Shown one piece after another: positions 1-5,195 of a stretch of 10,368 bases of DNA. Location of the stretch: assembly GCA_030432455.1 (NCBI GenBank), contig JAUIHC010000072.1, positions 1 through 10,368 of the forward strand, read 5' to 3'. Positions within the stretch are counted from its first letter, which is position 1, and every line of letters begins with the position of its first letter. The notes below the pieces were generated by a model. That model saw nothing but the letters and a program-made list of their open reading frames with translations. It made no database searches and was not told where the DNA came from. The translations under genes and the position numbers were made by a program. Origin of the DNA: Phycisphaerae bacterium (GTDB lineage: Bacteria > Planctomycetota > Phycisphaerae > Phycisphaerales > SM1A02).

Positions 1-289
1 CGCGGCAGACCGCCGCGAACTCGGCGTTCTCGGACAGGAAGCCGTAGCCGGGGTGGACGGCATCGGCGTGCGTGCACTCGGCCGCCGCGATGATCCGGTC
101 CATCCGGAGGTAACTGTCGGTGGAGGGACCGGGGCCGATGCAGACGGTGTCGTCGGCCCATTCGAGCCACGGGCCGTCGGCGTCGGCGGTCGAGTGGACG
201 CAGACCGGCGAGATGCCCATCTCACGACAGGCGCGGATGATGCGCAGGGCGATCTCGCCGCGGTTGGCGATCAGGACTCGCGTGAACAT
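1..289 (-). CDS. accC: Biotin carboxylase subunit of acetyl-CoA carboxylase (N-terminal part, cut by window edge)
   Basis: Biotin carboxylase carries out the ATP-dependent carboxylation of the biotin on AccB, the first half-reaction of cytoplasmic acetyl-CoA carboxylase in fatty acid synthesis. Only the first 96 codons are present; the gene runs off the left edge. The visible N-terminal biotin-carboxylase domain begins MFTRVLIANRGEIALRIIRA, which is highly characteristic of the family. It continues through a CIGPGPS segment near residues 51-57 to HPGYGFLSENAEFA near residues 79-92. The ATG at 289 is the normal start for the family and lies 10 bases after the accB stop, so accB and accC are very probably one transcript. 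I see no strong Shine-Dalgarno sequence in that 10-base gap, so translation may depend on coupling to accB. Identity is secure. Pyruvate or propionyl-CoA carboxylase can look similar at the N-terminus, but adjacency to accB argues for AccC. Confidence 0.95.
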   Translation of the reverse strand, partial: MFTRVLIANRGEIALRIIRACREMGISPVCVHSTADADGPWLEWADDTVCIGPGPSTDSYLRMDRIIAAAECTHADAVHPGYGFLSENAEFAAVCR

Positions 290-299
290 GCGGAGGGCC

Positions 300-761
300 T
301 CAGTCGGGCTTGACGAGGAAGAGAGGCTGGCCGAACTCGACCGCCTCGCCGTTCTGAACGAGGATCTTCGCGATCGAGCCGCTGCGGCCGGCCTTGATCT
401 CGTTGAAGATCTTCATGGCCTCGATGAGGCAGACCGTCGTGCCGTCGCCGACGGTGTCACCGACATTGACGAATGCCGGCTTCTCGGGGCTGGCCTTCGC
501 GTAGAAGGTGCCGACCATCGGGCTCTCGATCGGGACGAGTCCCTCGTCCTCGTTCGCCGGGGGCGCCTCGGGCGCGGACGGCACGGCCGGGGCCGCCGCG
601 GCGGGCGCTGCCGCCACCGGGGCCTGATGGACGACCGGAACGGCCTGCGGTCCGCCGCGCTTCACGGTGACCTGCTGCTGATCGTCCCGGAGATCCAGTT
701 CGGTGAGGTCGTTGGCGACCATCAGCCGGACGAGCTCCTTGAGCTTGCGAATGTCGATCAT
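300..761 (-). CDS. accB: Biotin carboxyl carrier protein of acetyl-CoA carboxylase
   Basis: AccB carries the biotin that shuttles carboxylate from AccC to the carboxyltransferase. At 153 residues it has the usual family length. The N-terminal part (about 1-36, MIDIRKLKELVRLM...) is the typical AccB head. It is followed by a flexible Ala/Pro linker (about 38-70) and a C-terminal biotinyl domain (about 75-153). The domain carries ESPMVGTFY near 79-87 and the biotinylation motif EAMK at 114-117, so Lys117 is the predicted biotinylated residue; IFNEI follows, as in canonical AccB. The ATG at 761 has a GGAG Shine-Dalgarno sequence about 8 bases upstream. The upstream leader holds a 12-bp stem-loop (774-807). 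The gene is followed after 10 bases by accC, the usual accBC order. Lipoyl domains share the fold, but the EAMK motif and the neighbour settle the call. Confidence 0.97.
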   Translation of the reverse strand: MIDIRKLKELVRLMVANDLTELDLRDDQQQVTVKRGGPQAVPVVHQAPVAAAPAAAAPAVPSAPEAPPANEDEGLVPIESPMVGTFYAKASPEKPAFVNVGDTVGDGTTVCLIEAMKIFNEIKAGRSGSIAKILVQNGEAVEFGQPLFLVKPD

Positions 762-773
762 GTCTGGCTCCAG

Positions 774-807
774 CCACGCCGCGCCGGATCTCGCTCCGGT
801 GGCGTGG
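774..807 (-). promoter_or_regulatory. Stem-loop in the accB leader, next to the ribosome-binding site
   Basis: On the minus strand an outer 7-bp stem (CCACGCC with GGCGTGG) and an inner 5-bp stem (CCGGA with TCCGG) are separated by a 1 nt / 3 nt internal bulge. They close a 6-nt loop (GCGAGA). The foot of the stem ends 12 bases before the accB ATG, immediately upstream of the GGAG site. A weak -10-like TACCAT lies at 820-815, which would put a transcript start near 808, right at the top of this stem. The pairing is read directly from the sequence. A role in setting accB translation or mRNA stability is inference. Confidence 0.5.
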
Positions 808-884
808 GCGAGGGATGGTACCAGAAGCGCAGGTCGTGCATCGCCCGCGATCGGATGGCGATCCCCCCGAGATCACCCGGGATA

Positions 885-902
885 CCGGCAGGATCATGCC
901 GG
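885..902 (-). repeat. Short perfect inverted repeat (6-bp stem, 6-nt loop)
   Basis: CCGGCA and TGCCGG are separated by six bases. The repeat lies in the 204-base gap between the membrane-anchored protein gene and accB. No T-run follows on either strand, so a simple intrinsic terminator is not supported. It could be an operator or part of a structured leader; no protein can be named. Confidence 0.35.
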
Positions 903-909
903 AAGGGTT

Positions 910-923
910 CCTCAGCATTGAGG
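910..923 (-). repeat. Short perfect inverted repeat (5-bp stem, 4-nt loop) abutting the G-tract
   Basis: CCTCA-GCAT-TGAGG is perfectly paired and sits at the edge of the G-tract at 922-953. It is 43 bases past the stop codon of the upstream minus-strand gene. It may be a 3' end structure for that gene, but there is no U-tail. Confidence 0.3.
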
Positions 924-953
924 GGGGAGAGGGGGGGCGAGGGGGGGAGGGAC
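922..953 (+). other. G-tract with G-quadruplex-forming potential
   Basis: The plus strand holds runs of G6, G7 and G7, each separated by three bases, followed by GG, A and a further GGG with single-base spacing. This meets the usual pattern for an intramolecular G-quadruplex (four or more G3 runs with short loops). It lies between the stop of the gene at 966-1679 and the accB leader. The G-rich strand is the template for the leftward genes, so the transcript would be C-rich. Effects on transcription are inference. Confidence 0.5.
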
Positions 954-965
954 GCGATCGGGGGT

Positions 966-1679
966 TCAGACGCCACCATCGGGCGTCGGCCGGCGGAGGG
1001 CGACCGGCTCGCGGAGGAGCTCCGCCACGAGGATCGCGTCGCGGACCGACCTTGGGTTGCGAAGCAGGCCCCTGACCCGCGAGGTCGAGGTGGTCTTTCC
1101 GGCGGTCGTGGCGGCAGTCGTTCGAGCCGGTCGTGACGCCTTCTTGATGGCGGGCGACGCCGTGGCCTCCGGCTTCGCGATCGATGCTCGGACCGGCGAC
1201 CGTGCGGGCTCCGGAGGAGGGCTCGGAACCGACGCCGGCATCGTCCGCGGCGGCGCCGAGGAGGGGGGCGGCGGCGGCGGCTGACTTCCGGCGGCCCGGG
1301 CCTGACGCTGACGAAGGGCTTCGACGCGTCGCCGACGAGCGAGACGAACCGCCTCGTCGATCGCCGGGGGCGGTTTCGGAGTCGAGGCCGTCGTGCCGAT
1401 CGAGCCGCCGGCGCCCGTGCCGATGCCGGTGTCGGTGTCGATGGTGGCACCCAGCATCTCGGCGATCCGACGGGCGACCGCCGGGACCTCGTCCGCCTCG
1501 GCCCTGACCCGCGACGCGGGGGGCGGCGCGGCGGCGGCGGCGGTCGTCGGACGCCTTGAACGCTGCTCGGCCAGCCTCTTCTGGGCTTCCCGCTTCTTCC
1601 GCTTCTCGGCGGACTTGGCGATGCCGCCGACGACGGCCTGCAGCACCACGATCGCGATGAAGATCCAGACGCTGTTCAC
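966..1679 (-). CDS. Membrane-anchored Pro/Ala/Arg-rich hypothetical protein, planctomycete type
   Basis: I do not recognise a named family. The 237-residue product starts with one predicted transmembrane helix (about residues 3-20, VWIFIAIVVLQAVVGGIA). A strongly basic Lys/Arg/Glu helix follows (about 22-43). Next is a long low-complexity stretch rich in Ala, Pro, Thr and Arg, including six consecutive prolines near 134-139. The last part is more ordered: LLRNPRSVRDAILVAELL at about 205-222, then REPVALR. I associate this C-terminal pattern with short membrane-anchored planctomycete proteins (recollection, not checked). The start is GTG at 1679, 9 bases after the ABC ATPase stop, with no clear Shine-Dalgarno site, so it may be the last gene of the importer operon. 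The middle contains GGC/GCG trinucleotide runs (1267-1281, 1528-1543), which may vary in length. The N-anchor and conserved-looking tail argue that it is a real gene. Function is unknown. Confidence 0.7.
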   Translation of the reverse strand: MNSVWIFIAIVVLQAVVGGIAKSAEKRKKREAQKRLAEQRSRRPTTAAAAAPPPASRVRAEADEVPAVARRIAEMLGATIDTDTGIGTGAGGSIGTTASTPKPPPAIDEAVRLARRRRVEALRQRQARAAGSQPPPPPPSSAPPRTMPASVPSPPPEPARSPVRASIAKPEATASPAIKKASRPARTTAATTAGKTTSTSRVRGLLRNPRSVRDAILVAELLREPVALRRPTPDGGV

Positions 1680-1688
1680 GCCCGCATG

Positions 1689-2474
1689 CTACGCCGAATC
1701 GTCGGACGGCATGATCCCGAGCCCGAACCGGGGGGTCGGGCCGGACGGACCCGCGACGAAGTCGAGGCCGAACAGTCGCCCGAGCCGATCCGGCGACAGG
1801 CCGTCGCCGGCCGCCCCCGCGAAGCAGACCCGTCCGCCGTCGAGCAGCAGCACATCGTCCGCGATGGCATGAGCGACGGTCGCATCGTGCACCGCGGCGA
1901 TCACCGCGGCCCCCTCGGCGGCCCGCGCCCGCACCACGCGAATCAACCGATCGACCTCGCCCGGATCCTGAGCCGCAAACGGCTCGTCGAGGATCATCAC
2001 GCCATCGGCGCCGACCTGCACCAGCACCCGAGCCATCGCGGCTCGCTGCCGCTGTCCCACCGAGAGATCACCGAACGGTCGATCCGCCAGCGGCTCGAGC
2101 CCCACCGTCGCCAGCGCCTCGCCGACCGCCGACGCCGCGACGCCCCCGACCGCATGACCACCGAACGCGACCGACTCGGCCACCGTGAATCCACCCGCGA
2201 GCTGCGGCTGCTGCGCGAGATACCCCAGCCGGCTCGCCCGCCCCGCCCGGGGCCAGTCCTTCAGCGGTCGGCCGTCGAGTGCGACGGTTCCGGCGGTCGG
2301 CGTCAACACGCCTGCCAGACACCGAAGCAGCGTGCTCTTGCCGGACGCGTTGCGGCCGAGCACCGCCAGCACCCGGCCCGCAGGCGCGGCGACCGCGAGC
2401 TCCGCGATCGCCTCCACGGCACCGAACCGAACCGTCAGACCGTCGGCCGACAGTCGAACCGCCGCCTTGGTCAC
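1689..2474 (-). CDS. ABC transporter ATP-binding protein of a FecCD/BtuCD-type importer
   Basis: This is the cytoplasmic ATPase that powers uptake through the adjacent FecCD permease. With the GTG start at 2474 it has 261 residues, normal for the FecE/BtuD/FhuC group. The start is chosen because GTG overlaps the permease stop (GTGA), follows an AAGGGGG ribosome site, and leaves the N-terminus at the usual distance from Walker A; an in-frame upstream extension to 2762 is a shadow inside the permease gene. Visible motifs are Walker A GRNASGKST at 40-48, a Q-loop glutamine at 88/89, signature LSVGQ at 137-141, Walker B VMILDEP at 159-165 and the switch histidine H196. The D-loop reads AAQD rather than the common SALD. 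About 45 residues follow the H-loop region and look variable. Substrate cannot be read from this subunit; cobalamin, haem and ferric siderophores are all possible. Confidence 0.92.
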   Translation of the reverse strand: MTKAAVRLSADGLTVRFGAVEAIAELAVAAPAGRVLAVLGRNASGKSTLLRCLAGVLTPTAGTVALDGRPLKDWPRAGRASRLGYLAQQPQLAGGFTVAESVAFGGHAVGGVAASAVGEALATVGLEPLADRPFGDLSVGQRQRAAMARVLVQVGADGVMILDEPFAAQDPGEVDRLIRVVRARAAEGAAVIAAVHDATVAHAIADDVLLLDGGRVCFAGAAGDGLSPDRLGRLFGLDFVAGPSGPTPRFGLGIMPSDDSA

Positions 2475-3514
2475 GCTCGCCCCCTTCCCTGAAGCAGCAG
2501 GCCGAGGAACGCCGGCCCGCCGACCAGCGCGGTCAGCACCCCGACCGGCAGTCGCCCGCCGCCGAGATCGACCACCTGCCGAACCGCGTCCGCGACGAGC
2601 AGCATCGACGCTCCGGCGAGCACGGTGCCGAGCACCACCCCGCGGTGACCGGCCCCCGTGAGGCGTCGCCCCGCATGCGGCGCGAGCAGACCGACGAAGG
2701 CGATCGGACCGACGAGGACCACCGCGATCGCGGCGAGTCCGCCCCCCAGCACCAGCAGCCATCGCCGCATCGCCTCGAGCGGCACGCCGATGCTTCGGGC
2801 CTCGTCGTCACCGAGGCTCGCCGCGTCGAGCATCGACGACGCTCGCCACCCGATGATCGTCACCAGTCCGACGCTTCCCCCGGCGACGGCGAGCAGCCAG
2901 CGCGGCGCGAGTTCCGGGATCCGGCCCATCATCCACCCCACGAGATCACCGCGGACGCCGCTTGGAACCAGATGCTGCAGCAGCATGATGCCCGCCCCGA
3001 AGGTCGCACTCGTCACCACGCCGCAGAGAACGAGTCCGACCGGATCGAACCCGCCCAGTCGGCGAGACAGCATCCAGACGATCGAGATGGCGAGCAGGGC
3101 GCCGATCGCCGAGGCGGGGATGCCCGCCCCGGCCAGCAGCATGCCACCGACCATCGCCGCCCCACCCCCGAGCCGAGCGAGCCACATCGCGAGCATGAGT
3201 CCGAAGCCCGCGCCGCTCGAGACGCCGAGCACCCACGGGCTCGCCAGCGGATTGCGAAGCAGCGTCTGGAACGCGAGGCCGGAGAGTCCCAGGGCCGCAC
3301 CCGCGGTGGCCGCCGCCAGAATCGTGGAGACCCGGATCTCGAGGAGTACGGCCTCGGGGAGCCCCACCACCGTCGTCGCGCCACCGTCCGCATCGATCCC
3401 GCGTCCGAGGAGCAGCCGGCATCCCGCCGCGATCGCCGCGATCAGGAACAGACCGACGATCCCACCCCGCCCGCGGGCCGACGGGATGCGTGGCGTGCGC
3501 GACGACCCGCTCAC
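2471..3514 (-). CDS. FecCD/BtuC-family permease of a metal-chelate or cobalamin ABC importer
   Basis: This multi-spanning inner-membrane protein forms the translocation pathway of a type II ABC importer. With the GTG start at 3514 the product is 347 residues, typical of FecCD/BtuC. Characteristic segments are GAALGLSGLAFQTLLRNPLA at 72-91, followed by the SSGAG stretch near 99-103; the coupling-helix region LGDDEARSIGVPL at 234-246; GPIAFVGLLAPHAGRRL at 269-285, followed by GHR; and GRLPVGVLTALVGGPAF near 320-336. Hydrophobic stretches recur throughout, consistent with the roughly ten helices of the family. The start is set by a GTGA overlap with the binding-protein stop and a GGAG site 7 bases before the GTG. 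The long in-frame extension upstream to 4738 lacks family sequence and runs antisense through other genes, so it is rejected. Its stop overlaps the next gene's GTG, indicating tight translational coupling. Confidence 0.94.
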   Translation of the reverse strand: MSGSSRTPRIPSARGRGGIVGLFLIAAIAAGCRLLLGRGIDADGGATTVVGLPEAVLLEIRVSTILAAATAGAALGLSGLAFQTLLRNPLASPWVLGVSSGAGFGLMLAMWLARLGGGAAMVGGMLLAGAGIPASAIGALLAISIVWMLSRRLGGFDPVGLVLCGVVTSATFGAGIMLLQHLVPSGVRGDLVGWMMGRIPELAPRWLLAVAGGSVGLVTIIGWRASSMLDAASLGDDEARSIGVPLEAMRRWLLVLGGGLAAIAVVLVGPIAFVGLLAPHAGRRLTGAGHRGVVLGTVLAGASMLLVADAVRQVVDLGGGRLPVGVLTALVGGPAFLGLLLQGRGRA

Positions 3515-4443
3515 ATGCCCGCTCCGGCCAGCAGCGATTCGACCCGCTCCACCAGATCGGGCATCCGGGTGCTCGGTTCGAGCGCTTCGGCACCGTCGAG
3601 CGCGACGACCGCGGGCGGCACCGTCCACGGAATCGCCCCGAGGGTGTCCACCGCGGAGACATCCGACGAGACCAGCAGCACGACCTCCGGATGCAGTCCG
3701 ACGACCTCCTCCACCGAGAGTTCGATCCATCCGGGCCGGGTCGTGACGTTGCGGCCTCCCGCCGCCCGGACCACCTCGTCCAGGTACGTCTCCCGCCCGG
3801 CGGCAGCGAACGGATCCAGCGCGAAGAGCACCAGCACCGACCGCGCATCGTCCCGAGACTCCGCAGCGGCGGACCGCACCCGCTCCATCGCCGTCCGATG
3901 CCGGGCCACCAGCGAGTCGTCGCCGATGCCGGCGGCGGACAGCGCGTCGATCGCCGCGATGACATCGTCGCTGCCGTCGAGTCGTCCGCCGACGATCGTG
4001 AAGCCCACGCGTTCCCGGAGCGCGAGCAGCACCGGGTCGGTCCCCGCCGCAGGCGGCTGATGCACGACGACCCCGGGCCGCAGCCCGACGAGCACCTCGG
4101 CGTCCACGCCGTCGAGGGCGCCGACCACCGGAAGGTCGTCCACGCCTCGGCACCACGGCGTGCGGCCCACGAGTCGGTCCCCGGCCCCGAGATCCCGGAC
4201 GATCGTGGTCATCGCGGGCGAGAGACTGGCGATCCCGAGGCCGGTCGTGCGTTCCGGTCCCGGCTCGTCGGCACAACCGATCAGCGGGACCAGCAGCGCC
4301 TGCAGACCCAGAAGACCCAGCAGGACCACCACGACGCCCGAGCGGTGGTTCGCGGGTCGGCACGACGACGCGTCCGACCGACCCGAGGTCGTCCGTCCGC
4401 GACGCGATCCGCGTGAATGATGTCCACCGAGTCTCGAACCCAT
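3511..4443 (-). CDS. Periplasmic substrate-binding lipoprotein, BtuF/FecB type (class III)
   Basis: This is the substrate receptor for the permease and ATPase downstream. The 310-residue product has a hydrophobic signal helix (about 37-55) ending in a lipobox LIGC, so Cys57 is the predicted lipidated residue. The mature part shows the two-lobe periplasmic-binding pattern: SLSPAMTTIVRDLGAG at about 73-88 and a PWCRGVDDLPVVGA strand-turn after it. Later come VLVGLRPGVVV, then LDPFAAAGRETYLDEVVRAAG in the second lobe, matching the family's P-F-x-x-G-x-x-x-x-x-x-E/D-V-x-x-x-x-G-G pattern. ATG 4443 is the only ATG before the lipobox. It leaves a long, Arg-rich n-region of 36 residues and has no Shine-Dalgarno site, so the real start could be further in (for example a GTG near the hydrophobic stretch). 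Extension upstream to 5199 is a shadow of the divergent gene. Cobalamin or a metal chelate is the likely ligand by family; the sequence does not decide. Confidence 0.88.
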   Translation of the reverse strand: MGSRLGGHHSRGSRRGRTTSGRSDASSCRPANHRSGVVVVLLGLLGLQALLVPLIGCADEPGPERTTGLGIASLSPAMTTIVRDLGAGDRLVGRTPWCRGVDDLPVVGALDGVDAEVLVGLRPGVVVHQPPAAGTDPVLLALRERVGFTIVGGRLDGSDDVIAAIDALSAAGIGDDSLVARHRTAMERVRSAAAESRDDARSVLVLFALDPFAAAGRETYLDEVVRAAGGRNVTTRPGWIELSVEEVVGLHPEVVLLVSSDVSAVDTLGAIPWTVPPAVVALDGAEALEPSTRMPDLVERVESLLAGAGM

Positions 4444-4497
4444 GGCTGGCGACCGTACAGTACCGACTCCCGGATCCCGCTCCGAAGGAGAGACCCC
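4444..4497. promoter_or_regulatory. Divergent intergenic region with candidate promoter
   Basis: This 54-base gap separates the importer operon (leftward) from the tail-anchored protein gene (rightward). It contains GTACAGTAC at 4455-4463. TACAGT at 4456-4461 matches four of six bases of a -10 box and would give a leader of about 30 bases for the rightward gene. A strong Shine-Dalgarno site AAGGAG lies at 4485-4490, seven bases before the ATG at 4498. No convincing -35 box is seen. The gap is too short for a cobalamin riboswitch. Confidence 0.4.
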
Positions 4498-5169
4498 ATG
4501 GCCATCCTCGCCCGCGTTCGCCGCTTCCTCCGCCCCGAGTCGCCGGTCGAGATCGACATCTCCGACCCGAACCGCGGCACCGTGATCGACGACGACGCGC
4601 TGACCACCACCGCCGAGACCGGCGAGGGCGGACCGCGGGATGCGATGGACCTCCTCGCCCGCATCGAATCGCGTCTGGACGAGGGACGCGCCGCGCAGGA
4701 TCGAGCCATGAAGGCCCTGCAGGCCATCCCGACCGCAAACGATCATCTGGCCCGACTCGCCTCGCGTCAGGACGATCTGCTCGCGACGCTCAAGGAGCTC
4801 GGCCACTCGAACCGGCAACGAACCGACGCCGAGGCGGCGGTGCTCACCCGACTCTCCGACCTGCTCGATCGGGAGTCGGCGCTCTTCGGACTCGTCCAGC
4901 AGCAGCTCGACGCCAACCACCAGATCGTCGAACACACCGCCGGGCGACTGGAGGCGCTTGCCGCCGCCGTCACCGAAGCCGCCCGCACCAACCGGGTGAC
5001 CGGGGAGGCGATGGAGGCGATGGTCGGCGAGATGCGGGACCGGGAACGCCGGGCCGAGGATCGGGCCGGGGCGATGCAGGGCTGGATCGTGACCTGCGTC
5101 GTGGCGTGCATCGCGGCGACCGCGGCGGCCCTGGCGCTCGCGTGGTCGGTGCTCGAACGCACGGGCTGA
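4498..5169 (+). CDS. Tail-anchored helical/coiled-coil protein of unknown function
   Basis: I do not recognise a named family. The 223-residue product begins MAILARVRRFLRPESPVE, a short basic amphipathic segment. An acidic, Thr-rich linker (about 19-48) is followed by a long charged, Ala/Leu/Gln-rich region (about 50-190) with heptad-like spacing suggestive of coiled coil. A single predicted transmembrane helix lies at about 196-219 with only four residues after it. This is the layout of a C-tail-anchored membrane protein with a cytoplasmic helical rod. The ATG at 4498 is preferred to upstream ATGs from 4417 because AAGGAG lies seven bases before it and the upstream extension overlaps the divergent binding-protein start. 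It is alone on its strand here, convergent with the ABC exporter (26 bases between stops). By architecture it could be a scaffold, chemoreceptor-like rod or spacer protein; none of these has direct support. Confidence 0.75.
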   Translation: MAILARVRRFLRPESPVEIDISDPNRGTVIDDDALTTTAETGEGGPRDAMDLLARIESRLDEGRAAQDRAMKALQAIPTANDHLARLASRQDDLLATLKELGHSNRQRTDAEAAVLTRLSDLLDRESALFGLVQQQLDANHQIVEHTAGRLEALAAAVTEAARTNRVTGEAMEAMVGEMRDRERRAEDRAGAMQGWIVTCVVACIAATAAALALAWSVLERTG

Positions 5170-5187
5170 GCGTGCGGTCGCCCGCTC
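5168..5187. terminator. Hairpin at the convergent gene ends, possible bidirectional terminator
   Basis: GAGCG pairs with CGCTC and, after a T/C mismatch, GC pairs with GC around a GGTC loop. This hairpin covers the stop of the tail-anchored gene and lies between two convergent genes only 26 bases apart. There is no T-run on either side, so intrinsic termination is uncertain. Confidence 0.25.
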
Positions 5188-5195
5188 CCTCGGGC

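Noticed and set aside
120..1136. 338-codon plus-strand open frame
   Set aside because: It is antisense to accC and accB and crosses the intergenic gap, with no recognisable domain.
2279..4060. 593-codon plus-strand open frame
   Set aside because: It runs antisense to the importer permease and binding protein, both with clear family motifs. Its translation is Arg/Pro/Ser-rich without domains, as expected of a GC-rich shadow frame.
4417..4497. Upstream ATG starts for the tail-anchored protein
   Set aside because: They would overlap the divergent binding-protein start and ignore the AAGGAG placed seven bases before ATG 4498.
4444..4497. Cobalamin riboswitch upstream of the BtuF-like gene
   Set aside because: The gap is only 54 bases, and I see no B12-box-like sequence in it or in the first 100 bases of the reading frame.
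3515..4738. N-terminal extension of the permease frame
   Set aside because: The added residues are Arg/Gly/Pro-rich and antisense or out-of-frame to other genes. The GTG at 3514 with its GGAG site and GTGA overlap is the sensible start.
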